From assembly GCA_964458935.1 (NCBI GenBank), contig CAYWKS010000013.1, positions 1 through 64,000 of the forward strand: 64,000 nt of DNA, read 5' to 3'. The position numbers were made by a program, and so were the translations under genes. Shown piece after piece: positions 52,604 to 60,172 of the stretch (its first letter is position 1; each line of letters opens with the position of its first letter). The stretch comes from CAYWKS01 sp964458935. GTDB taxonomy: Bacteria; Planctomycetota; Phycisphaerae; Phycisphaerales; Zrk34. The notes under the pieces are model-generated. The model saw only the letters and a program-made list of their open reading frames with translations. It did no database searches and was not told the origin of the DNA.

Positions 52604-54826
52604 ATGCGACTTGCCCACACACGACAGCGCGGCGCCGCGACGATCCTGGCCATGCTGTTCCTCACCGTCTTCGCCTCGCTGGCCGCGGCGATGGCCATGG
52701 TCACACGGGTCGACCTGCGGACCGCCGACGCGACACAGCGGGCCAACCGCGCCATGGTCGCCGCCGAGGCCGGGCTCGAGTACGCCCGCGCCCGCCTCGC
52801 CGAACGCGTCGCCCAGCACGTCACCACCAAGGGCCAGATCGACGCCACCGTCGCCAACAGCGTCTGGCCCGGCGTCATCGGCGCCTTCAACACCGAGCTC
52901 GCCGGCCAGTCGACCTACGACAACGGGTGGGTGCGGCTCGACGCCGAAGCCGACGCCCCGCGGTTCCGCATCACCGTCGCCCAGCACCCGATCAGCGGCG
53001 AGGACTACGGCGCCACCGCGTACCAGCGCCCGCCGTACAGCCTCAGCAACGACAACGCGTACACCGCCGACGGCGCGCCGGTCAGCGCGACCAACCCCGT
53101 CGCGCCGTGGTGGACGCGGGTCACCGTCACCGGCGCCGACGCCGGCATCGAACGCACCATCCGCCTCGACGTCCAGCTCGGCAAGCGCGTCGGCCACGCG
53201 ATCCTCAGCCGCAGCCGCATCATGATCGGCCGCAACGTCATCATCGACGGCCCGGTCGGCAGCCGCTACACCCGCACCGACGTCAAGCACGGCCACCCCG
53301 TGCAGATGCGCGACAACTTCCACAGCCTCAACGATGAGCTGGACGGCTGGCTGAACGACCTGTCCGACCATCTGGCCGACCACGACGAGGACGGCGACAA
53401 CCGCGTCGCCCTCGCCGATGACCGCGAGACCCAGGGCCTCGACGACCCGGCCGCGCTCGACCACGACGGCAACGGGTTCATCGAGCCCTACGACCTGTTC
53501 ATGCTCAGCTACGACGACAACGCCGACGGCCGCGTCAGCAGCGGCGAGTTCGCCGACGCCGACCCCCAGCTCTGGCAACTGATCCACGAGGCCAAGTACC
53601 CCGCCGGCACCGAGTTTGACTGGGCCAACGGCCGGGTGAACATCCCCGGCCAGGGGTGGATCGAGGCGGCCGACGACCTCGGCCACCTCGACGCCTCGGA
53701 CAACTACGCCAAGCTGCACGGCCGCGTGTCCATGACCGCGGCCAAGGCCGACTGGGAGAGCGGCGCCGCCGACGGCCCGTACCAGAACTACTTCCGCGGG
53801 TCGATCGTCCCCGAGCTATACGAGGACCCGCTGACCTTCCAGGCCGACACCGCCGACCTGACCCCGCTCGGACCCGACGACTTCGACGTCTCGACCTACC
53901 GGACGATGGCCGGCGGCAGCTTCGCCGACCAGGTCGACACCCCCACGCCCAACGACCCCCAGTCGCCGGCGGTCTTCACGCCCGCCGGGCCCGAGACCCT
54001 CGAAGCCGTGCCCTACAACTCCCCGCACCCCTATGACCACTACGCCCGGCCGGTCTACGAGAACATGACCTTCACCGACGTGACCATCCCCCGCGGGACC
54101 AACGCGCTGTTCGTCAACTGCCGCTTCAAGGGCGTGACCTTCGTCGACACCGCCGTGGACAACGACCATGCCAACTTCAGCTACGCCGGGATGCAGAACG
54201 CCGACGGCGGGCTGAAGTACATGAGCGTCCAGGCCGAGGTCGATGGCCAGGCCGTCGCCGACACCAAGCCGCACAGCAACAACCTCCGCTTCCACGACTG
54301 CCAGTTCGACGGCGTGGTCGTCGGCGAAAACACCCAGGCCTTCGTCCACACCCGCAACAAGCTCCAGTTCACCGGCGCGACCCAGTTCGACATCGACGCG
54401 CCGGGCCTGACCGCCGAGCAGATCGAGCTGTTTCGCCGATCGACCATCATGGCCCCCCAGCACTCGATCGACATGGGCACCTTCACCCAGCCCACCGCCG
54501 GTGGCGAGACCACCCACCTCGACGGCACCATCGTCGCCGGCGTGCTCGACGTCCGCGGACAGGCCGTCATCGACGGCTCGCTCATCACCACCTACGAGCC
54601 CATCGAGGGCCAGGGCCCGCTCGCCGAAGGCGGCTCGCCCGCGAACTTCAACACCACCATCGGCTACTTCGAATCGACCGCCGGCGACAGCGAGGCCGAA
54701 ATCCCCGACGCCGGCTTCGGCAAGATCCTCATCCGATACGACCCCGACCGGCCCATGCCCGACGGCATCACCGCCCCCCTGGTCATGATCGCCGACATGG
54801 ACAGCTACACCGAAGGCACGCCATGA
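52604..54826 (+). CDS. PilX-like pilus protein with three EF-hand-like loops
   Basis: This is a 740-residue protein. The N terminus has a hydrophobic helix (GAATILAMLFLTVFASLAAAMAM) followed by AAEAGLEYARARL, as in PilX/GspK-type assembly proteins, without the usual prepilin Gly-Phe-Thr motif. Three calcium-binding EF-hand-type loops follow: DHDEDGDNRVAL (259), DHDGNGFIEPYD (286) and DDNADGRVSSGE (304). The C-terminal part is beta-rich, with pentapeptide-like repeats (FVNCRFKGVTFVDTAV) and a polymer-type stretch GVLDVRGQAVIDGSL. It likely sits at the pilus tip or is secreted by the machine. Its stop overlaps the next start (ATGA). Confidence 0.72.
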   Translation: MRLAHTRQRGAATILAMLFLTVFASLAAAMAMVTRVDLRTADATQRANRAMVAAEAGLEYARARLAERVAQHVTTKGQIDATVANSVWPGVIGAFNTELAGQSTYDNGWVRLDAEADAPRFRITVAQHPISGEDYGATAYQRPPYSLSNDNAYTADGAPVSATNPVAPWWTRVTVTGADAGIERTIRLDVQLGKRVGHAILSRSRIMIGRNVIIDGPVGSRYTRTDVKHGHPVQMRDNFHSLNDELDGWLNDLSDHLADHDEDGDNRVALADDRETQGLDDPAALDHDGNGFIEPYDLFMLSYDDNADGRVSSGEFADADPQLWQLIHEAKYPAGTEFDWANGRVNIPGQGWIEAADDLGHLDASDNYAKLHGRVSMTAAKADWESGAADGPYQNYFRGSIVPELYEDPLTFQADTADLTPLGPDDFDVSTYRTMAGGSFADQVDTPTPNDPQSPAVFTPAGPETLEAVPYNSPHPYDHYARPVYENMTFTDVTIPRGTNALFVNCRFKGVTFVDTAVDNDHANFSYAGMQNADGGLKYMSVQAEVDGQAVADTKPHSNNLRFHDCQFDGVVVGENTQAFVHTRNKLQFTGATQFDIDAPGLTAEQIELFRRSTIMAPQHSIDMGTFTQPTAGGETTHLDGTIVAGVLDVRGQAVIDGSLITTYEPIEGQGPLAEGGSPANFNTTIGYFESTAGDSEAEIPDAGFGKILIRYDPDRPMPDGITAPLVMIADMDSYTEGTP

Positions 54827-55443
54827 ACCCCAGGCACGGATTCACCCTGATCGAACTGCTGCTCGCCGTGGCGATCACGGCGATGCTCGGCCTCGCCGTC
54901 GCCGCGGCCCTCCGCGCCTCGCTCATGGCCTACGGCACCACCGCACGCGCCGCCGACGCCAGCACCTCCGCACGCATGGTCATGCAGCAGACCATGGCCA
55001 TGATCCGTACCGCCTCGCTCCACGACGCCCACGATCCCAACAACCCCGGGCTGTCTCTCCTGCCGCCGGCGCACCCCGACCACCCGCGGCTCAGCCCCGG
55101 CCTCCGCGTCGTCCTCGCCGACGGCCGCGACGTCCGCATCTGGTGGGCACCCAACACCGCCTACGCCGACGCCGACCTCGGCGACCTGTGGATCAGCCAG
55201 GTCGGCCAGACCGCCCAGCCCCTCGCACGCCGCGCCCTCTGCCAACGCACCGACAACGGCGACCCCTACGTCTTCACCCTCGCCTCGCGCGACAGCGACG
55301 ACGGACTGCTCCTCGCCCGCGCCACGCTCCAGTTGATCGTCCTGCCCGAGCCCGACTCGGGCGCCGCCATCGAACAGGCCGCCGCTCGCGTCGGCGCCGT
55401 CCAACTTGTCGGGTCCACCATGCCCCGACGCAACCTGGATTAG
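54823..55443 (+). CDS. minor pseudopilin (PilW/GspJ type)
   Basis: This is a 206-residue prepilin with leader MNPRHG|FTLIELLLAVAITAMLGLAVAAAL. The GFTLIELLLAVAI start, the following ARAADASTSARMVMQQTMAMIR helix and a beta-rich domain are as in PilW/GspJ. It overlaps the EF-hand protein by four bases, so they are probably translated together. Confidence 0.83.
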   Translation: MNPRHGFTLIELLLAVAITAMLGLAVAAALRASLMAYGTTARAADASTSARMVMQQTMAMIRTASLHDAHDPNNPGLSLLPPAHPDHPRLSPGLRVVLADGRDVRIWWAPNTAYADADLGDLWISQVGQTAQPLARRALCQRTDNGDPYVFTLASRDSDDGLLLARATLQLIVLPEPDSGAAIEQAAARVGAVQLVGSTMPRRNLD

Positions 55444-55502
55444 CCCCCCATGGCCCATCGCCTCGTCCTTCCAGCCTCGCGTCTCACGAAAGGAGCTCTC
55501 TC

Positions 55503-56249
55503 ATGAAATGCCTCAGACACATCCTGACCGTCGGTGTCCTCGCCGGACTCGGCCTCACGGCGCCCGCCACCGCCGAGGTCGACTCCAGCCTCGAGCTCAC
55601 CGGAACACTCCGTGACTTCTCCGACACCCATCCCGACATGCAGTACCCCGACAAGAGCTTCGGCCTGCGGACCGGCATGGTCGAGAGAACCCTCGGCGGC
55701 GACGGCCTGCCCGTCCTCAAGCCCGAGTACAACCTCGCGCACGCCATGGTCCACTCCCCCGAAAGCTTCAGACAGTGGTACCGCAACGTCCCCGGTGTCA
55801 ACCAGGCCATCAAGCACTCCATCACCCTCGAAGACCCCGACGGCGATGGCGTCTTCCGCTATGAGGCCTCGAAGCACAACGGACGCTCGTTCTTCCCGCT
55901 GGATGGCTTGCTCTTCGGCAATCAGGGCCGGGCCCACAATTACCACTTCACCTACGCCATCCACACCATGTTCACCTACACCGACCCCGCCGGCCGCGAC
56001 CCCATGACCTTCAGCTTCTCCGGCGACGACGACGTGTGGGTCTTCATCAATGGCCAGCTCGTCGTCGATCTCGGTGGCGTTCACTCCGAGGTCTACGACA
56101 GCATCAGCGTCGATGAGATGGCCAACCACCTCGGCCTCGAACATGGCAAGACCTATGACTTCCACTTCTTCTTCGCCGAGCGGCATACCACCGAGTCGAA
56201 CTTCACGATCGAAACCTCGATCCAGTTCCTCTCGCCGCTGTATGACTGA
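55503..56249 (+). CDS. secreted fibro-slime domain protein
   Basis: This is a 248-residue protein with a classical signal peptide (MKCLRHILTVGVLAGLGLTAPATA, cleavage after ATA near residue 24). The mature part is the fibro-slime domain: LTGTLRDFSDTHPDMQY near the start, TFSFSGDDDVWVFINGQLVVDLGGVH near 165, and a C-terminal FHFFFAERHTTESNFTIET. The domain is named from slime-mould spore-coat proteins and occurs in bacterial surface proteins; it resembles PA14-type carbohydrate-binding folds. Start at 55503 has AAAGGAG upstream. It is 59 bases after the pseudopilin gene and ends the operon, so it may be a substrate or tip adhesin. Confidence 0.85.
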   Translation: MKCLRHILTVGVLAGLGLTAPATAEVDSSLELTGTLRDFSDTHPDMQYPDKSFGLRTGMVERTLGGDGLPVLKPEYNLAHAMVHSPESFRQWYRNVPGVNQAIKHSITLEDPDGDGVFRYEASKHNGRSFFPLDGLLFGNQGRAHNYHFTYAIHTMFTYTDPAGRDPMTFSFSGDDDVWVFINGQLVVDLGGVHSEVYDSISVDEMANHLGLEHGKTYDFHFFFAERHTTESNFTIETSIQFLSPLYD

Positions 56250-56260
56250 TGCCCCATCCC

Positions 56261-56294
56261 GTACGCGGCCGCGAAAGCGGCCGCGTACGCTTTC
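56261..56294 (+). terminator. intrinsic terminator ending the pilus operon
   Basis: GTACGCGGCCGC (56261-56272) and GCGGCCGCGTAC (56277-56288) pair perfectly over 12 bp with a GAAA tetraloop, then GCTTTCCCCC. It is a very stable hairpin with only a short T tract. Confidence 0.8.
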
Positions 56295-56531
56295 CCCCAG
56301 CCCCTCCCCGTTACCGCCCGGCCGCCCACGCCGGCGGTGGCCGCTTGGCCCCACAGAGTGACATCAGGATGAAAGCCAAGCCCGCGCCGTAGGCCGTGGG
56401 CTTGCGCGCCGTCCCGCCATGGGTGTCGATCGCGGCGCGACCGCGTCAAGCCGCGATGAACCCGCCTCGCTCGATCGCGTGCAGCGACGTGCGTGAGCGT
56501 CCCCCGCCGCGGGCCACAGGCTGGACGGGCG
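56295..56531. other. convergent intergenic region
   Basis: No gene is seen. CAAGCCC (56377-56383) and GGGCTTG (56398-56404) form an inverted repeat that may terminate the leftward pseudopilin transcript. Confidence 0.35.
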
Positions 56532-57050
56532 CTACGGCCCGGTGACCGCGGTGACCTGCGTCCGCCCGGTGAAGGCGGTGAGTGTGATCTGGTAGCGTTG
56601 GCCGCCGGCCTGGACCTCCACCGTGCCGCCCGCCGAGGGGGCGCCGGTCTCGTCGAAGCTGACCGTGGCCGAACCCCCGAAGTCCGCCGCGTGGAGCTGG
56701 GTGTGCGGGAACTCGCTGCCGTCGCCGAACCCGACGACGTACGCCCCGCCCAGCCAGGCGGCCGACAGCGCCTGGCCCGACCCGTCCTCCAGCCGATACG
56801 TGTTGTTCTGCACATCGAACACGACGCGGCAGACCTGCTGGTGCGCCACGGCCTGGCTCTGCGCGTAGACCAGGTCGCTGGCGACCATCCGGGCGGCGCC
56901 CTGCACCTGGAACCCGTCCGACCGCGCCATGTGCGGGACCACCAGCAACGCGATCAGGCCGATGACCACCATGGTGGCCATCAGCTCGATCAACGCAAAG
57001 CCGCGCTGCCCAAGCAGCGGGCGTGACCGGCAGGTCAGGGTTCGGTCCAT
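56532..57050 (-). CDS. minor pseudopilin (GspH/FimT type)
   Basis: This is a 172-residue prepilin. The leader is MDRTLTCRSRPLLGQRG, then FALIELMATMVVIGLIALLVVPHMA, with Glu at +5. The domain starts AARMVASDLVYAQSQAVAHQQVCRVVFDVQNNTYRL and ends with a strand RYQITLTAFTGRTQVT, the GspH/FimT layout. Start at 57050; an upstream ATG at 57170 would run through the major pilin gene's terminator. It follows the major pilin gene, separated by a terminator hairpin. Confidence 0.82.
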   Translation of the reverse strand: MDRTLTCRSRPLLGQRGFALIELMATMVVIGLIALLVVPHMARSDGFQVQGAARMVASDLVYAQSQAVAHQQVCRVVFDVQNNTYRLEDGSGQALSAAWLGGAYVVGFGDGSEFPHTQLHAADFGGSATVSFDETGAPSAGGTVEVQAGGQRYQITLTAFTGRTQVTAVTGP

Positions 57051-57096
57051 CTCGTTGCGACTCCGTTGCGCCTCGTCCCTCGCACGCCGCCCATGC

Positions 57097-57132
57097 AAAA
57101 AAGGCCGCCCATGCCTTTCGGCCGGGGCGGCC
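57097..57132 (-). terminator. terminator between major pilin and GspH-type gene
   Basis: On the minus strand GGCCGCCC (57132-57125) and GGGCGGCC (57110-57103) pair over 8 bp, then six T. It would stop most transcripts after the pilin and lower expression of the downstream minor pseudopilin, a common way to make the major pilin abundant. Confidence 0.8.
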
Positions 57133-57147
57133 CCGTGCGGCAGCCGC

Positions 57148-57630
57148 TTAGCTGCCGGCCGTCGTGACATCGCTGGTCGTGTCCAGGCCCTGGGCCTGGG
57201 CCTCGGCGTCCGTGCCGGGGTAGATCGCCTTGATCGCGCCCGTCGCGCTGTCGTAGTCCCAGCCGTCGGTCGCCGCGGTCCCGATCGTCGTGCTGCCCGT
57301 GAACGGGTTCACCGGCGCCGCCTGCAGGTAGGGACCCAGGTCGCCGCCATCGCTGTCGGCGCCCTTCACATGATCCGGCGAGCTCTCGGCCGTCAGCGGG
57401 CCCCACGGCGAAGTCGCGTCCGAAAGGTCCGGGTACTTGCCGTTGTGCTGCACCTGGAACAGCTCGAGCTGGCTGCGGATCGTCTGGAGCTGGCTCGTGA
57501 CCGAGCTCACCTTCGCCGTCTCGCTGGCGTTCGTGAACTGCGGGATCACGATCGCGGCCAGGATGCCCAGGATCACGACCACGATCAGGATTTCCACCAG
57601 TGTGAAACCGGTACGTCGTTGGGATGTCAT
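57148..57630 (-). CDS. major pilin / GspG-type pseudopilin
   Basis: This is a 160-residue prepilin with leader MTSQRRTG|FTLVEILIVVVILGILAAIVIPQFTNASE, Glu at +5, the strongest pilin signature in the window. The globular part (QLQTIRSQLELFQVQHNGKYPDL, then GPYLQAAPVNPFTG) resembles GspG, with a possible calcium-binding loop. A strong Shine-Dalgarno (GGAGG) precedes the ATG at 57630. It faces away from the pilM-C operon and has a candidate sigma-54 promoter about 265 bases upstream. Confidence 0.9.
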   Translation of the reverse strand: MTSQRRTGFTLVEILIVVVILGILAAIVIPQFTNASETAKVSSVTSQLQTIRSQLELFQVQHNGKYPDLSDATSPWGPLTAESSPDHVKGADSDGGDLGPYLQAAPVNPFTGSTTIGTAATDGWDYDSATGAIKAIYPGTDAEAQAQGLDTTSDVTTAGS

Positions 57631-58459
57631 GGATGATACCTCCGTCACGGTAAGGGGCCGGGTGTGCATGGGACGATGCACGTGGTTCGTATCTCCGCAC
57701 GCTGCGGAGTGCTGCGACGCGAACGCCATCCCACATCGGACGGCGGGCACGCCGACGGTTCGCATGCCGGGCACGCCCACCCCGCGCCAAACCCCGGTCG
57801 TGTCATCCACGCCGGCCGTCGCGTTGTGGGCTGTGTTGCGCTCATCGGTTCGCCTTTCTGCTGACTGTTGCAGATTCAACATATAAGCAATCCGGACGCA
57901 ATCACCCCGCCATAACTTCCGCCGTCTACCCGTCTTGCGGCCCTTGCCCAGGCGGTGTGATCCCCACGACCCGCACAACCACGCGCCGTTCGTCCGCGCT
58001 GCACCGCCGCGCACCGCCGCGACCGCCCCGCGACGCCTCGCGTCAACGATTCCGACCCGCCAGCCGCATTACGTCGCAACCATGCGCGCGCGCGGGCCGC
58101 GCCGCCCCTGGGTGGAGGCCACCCATGTCCGAACACCAGCACCTGCCGCCGGGCCGCACACATCGCGCGGGCGCACCGCGCCGTCGCGAACAACGCTTCA
58201 ACCCGGCCCCGACCGGACACACGCGGACAGGCCCGGTCAGCCCGGCCAACGCGGCCCGGTCATGCGCAAGCGACCACGGCGCCTGTGCTTACTCCATGCC
58301 ACCGCGCCGGGGGGGCGGGGCGGGGCGGACACCGGACAAACGCCGCCTCGCCGCGCCCGTGCCCGTCGCAACACGTCGCCGCGCCGATCCCCCGATCCGT
58401 TGGACAGCCGACCGCGCACCTGCGACGATGCGAATTCACGCCTCGATCAGGAGCATCGC
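57631..58459. other. 829-bp divergent region between pilin and GH57 gene
   Basis: No gene is supported. It holds a candidate sigma-54 promoter (57897-57912) and a leader hairpin GTGCAT/ATGCAC (57664-57669, 57676-57681) for the leftward pilin. GGGTGG/CCACCC (58110-58124) is another small inverted repeat. The frame of the GH57 gene is open far upstream but codon content there is not coding-like. Confidence 0.35.
57897..57912 (-). promoter_or_regulatory. candidate sigma-54 promoter of the major pilin
   Basis: The minus strand reads TGGCGGGGTGATTGCG. The GG and GC are ten bases apart, and T-GGC, G and TTGC fit the sigma-54 consensus TGGCACG-N4-TTGC. The start would be near 57886, leaving a leader of about 256 nt before the pilin ATG at 57630. 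pilA of Pseudomonas is sigma-54-dependent, and this window encodes a sigma-54 activator. Found by eye. Confidence 0.45.
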
Positions 58460-60160
58460 ATGGCTATCGGCAGCTTCGCCTTCGTCCTCCACGGTCACCT
58501 GCCCTACGTCCTCCGCCACGGCGTCTGGCCGCACGGCGAGGACTGGCTCTACGAAGCCGCGGCGGAAACCTACCTGCCCATCCTTGCCATGATCGATGAG
58601 TGCGCCTTCCTCAACGGCAACCCGAAGATCACCATCGGCCTGACGCCCGTGCTGCTGGAACAGCTCACCCACGACCACTTCCGCGAGGGGTTCGAGAAGT
58701 ATCTCGCCGATCGCGCCGACCGCGGCCGCGCTGATCGCGAGGACTTCGAGCGACTCGGCAACGGCCACATGAAGTACCTCGCCGAGCGATGGGTCGAGTG
58801 GTTCGAGGGCCTCGCTCAGCAGTTCGCCGACATGGACCGCGACATCCCCGCGGCCTTCGCCGAGCGGGCCCGCCGCGGCCAGGTCCAGATCCTCACCTCC
58901 AACGCCACCCACGCCTACATGCCGCTGCTGCTGGAGGACTCGACCATCCGCGCCCAGCTCCGTGCCGGCATCGCCACCAGCGAGCGGATCCTCGGGTTCC
59001 GGCCGACCGGCATGTGGCTGCCCGAGTGCGCCTATCGGCCCCAGGGCCACTGGAACCCGCCCATCAACTGGGGCGGCGGCCGACACCGCCCCGGCATCGA
59101 GCACCTCGTCGCCGACGAAGGCGTCAACCACTTCTTCGTCGAGCATCACCTCATCGAGAACGCGCGCAGCGAGTTCGTCAACGACAACGGCTGGCACAAG
59201 GTCGGCTGGGACGAGGCCGACAAGTACCCCTCGCGCGGCTGGCGGAGCGTGCTCGAACCCCACCGCGTCAACAGCGACGGCTCGAGCGAAGGCCGCGCCG
59301 CCGCCATCGCACGCGACATGCGCGTCTGCGAGCAGGTCTGGTCCGGCGACATCGGCTACCCCGCCGACCCGGTCTACATGGAGTTCCATAAGATGTGGGG
59401 GCCCCGGCGCGGGCTGCGCTACTGGAAGGTCACCGGCAAGGGCGTCGACCTCGGCGACAAGCACCTGTACTATCCCGAGAACGTCCCCGCCAAGATCCAC
59501 GAGCACGCCAGCAACTTCTGCGACCTCGTCCGGCAGCGCCTCTGGGACCACCACAACAGCACCGGCCGGCACGGGCTGGTCACCGCGTGCTTCGACGCCG
59601 AGCTGTTCGGGCACTGGTGGATGGAGGGCCCGCAGTTCCTCCGCGACGTCATGCTCAACCTCAACGCCGACCCGGACGTCGACGTCGTCACCACCGAGCA
59701 GTACCTCAACGACCACCCGCCGGACAAGGCGGTCTGGATGCCCGAGGGTTCATGGGGCGAGGAGGGCGACCACCGCGTCTGGGTCAACGACAAGATCCGA
59801 TGGATGTGGGACATCGAGTACCGCTGCGAGACGACGTTCGGGAAGATGACCTACGAGCTGGCGTGGCGCGAGCACGACGAGCTCCGCGAGCTGTTGGAGA
59901 TGGCCGGCCGCGAACTGCTCCTGCTCCAGGCCAGCGACTGGCCCTTCGTGATCACACGCGGCCAGGCCATCGACTACGGCATCAAGCGCTACATGCAGCA
60001 CGTCGCGCGCTTCGAGTCGCTCATCGACATCGCCGACAAGCTCAGCAGTGACTCGGCTTACCTCGGCCGCATGAACGAGGTCGAACGCCACGAGGTCGAG
60101 GACGCCCAGATCCACGACATCATCTTCCCCGAGATCAACCTCGACTGGTGGAACGCGTAG
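58460..60160 (+). CDS. GH57 glycoside hydrolase, probable 1,4-alpha-glucan branching enzyme
   Basis: This is a 566-residue GH57 enzyme that acts on alpha-glucans. The N terminus FAFVLHGHLPYVLRHGVWPHGEDWLYEA is family-typical. The catalytic Glu lies in GMWLPECAY near residue 187 and the catalytic Asp in CFDAELFGHWW near 378. These GH57 motifs, with the C-terminal helical domain ending LLLQASDWPFVITRGQAIDY, match the GH57 branching-enzyme group. Together with glgP it suggests glycogen-like storage. Start at 58460 has a GGAG upstream. Confidence 0.88.
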   Translation: MAIGSFAFVLHGHLPYVLRHGVWPHGEDWLYEAAAETYLPILAMIDECAFLNGNPKITIGLTPVLLEQLTHDHFREGFEKYLADRADRGRADREDFERLGNGHMKYLAERWVEWFEGLAQQFADMDRDIPAAFAERARRGQVQILTSNATHAYMPLLLEDSTIRAQLRAGIATSERILGFRPTGMWLPECAYRPQGHWNPPINWGGGRHRPGIEHLVADEGVNHFFVEHHLIENARSEFVNDNGWHKVGWDEADKYPSRGWRSVLEPHRVNSDGSSEGRAAAIARDMRVCEQVWSGDIGYPADPVYMEFHKMWGPRRGLRYWKVTGKGVDLGDKHLYYPENVPAKIHEHASNFCDLVRQRLWDHHNSTGRHGLVTACFDAELFGHWWMEGPQFLRDVMLNLNADPDVDVVTTEQYLNDHPPDKAVWMPEGSWGEEGDHRVWVNDKIRWMWDIEYRCETTFGKMTYELAWREHDELRELLEMAGRELLLLQASDWPFVITRGQAIDYGIKRYMQHVARFESLIDIADKLSSDSAYLGRMNEVERHEVEDAQIHDIIFPEINLDWWNA

Positions 60161-60172
60161 CGGCCGCGAGGG

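Noticed and set aside
55143..55502. N-terminal extension of the fibro-slime protein
   Set aside because: It overlaps the pseudopilin gene in another frame; a signal peptide and AAAGGAG support 55503.
57935..58459. N-terminal extension of the GH57 gene
   Set aside because: The family N terminus begins at 58460 with a ribosome-binding site; upstream residues are Arg/Pro-rich and not conserved-looking.
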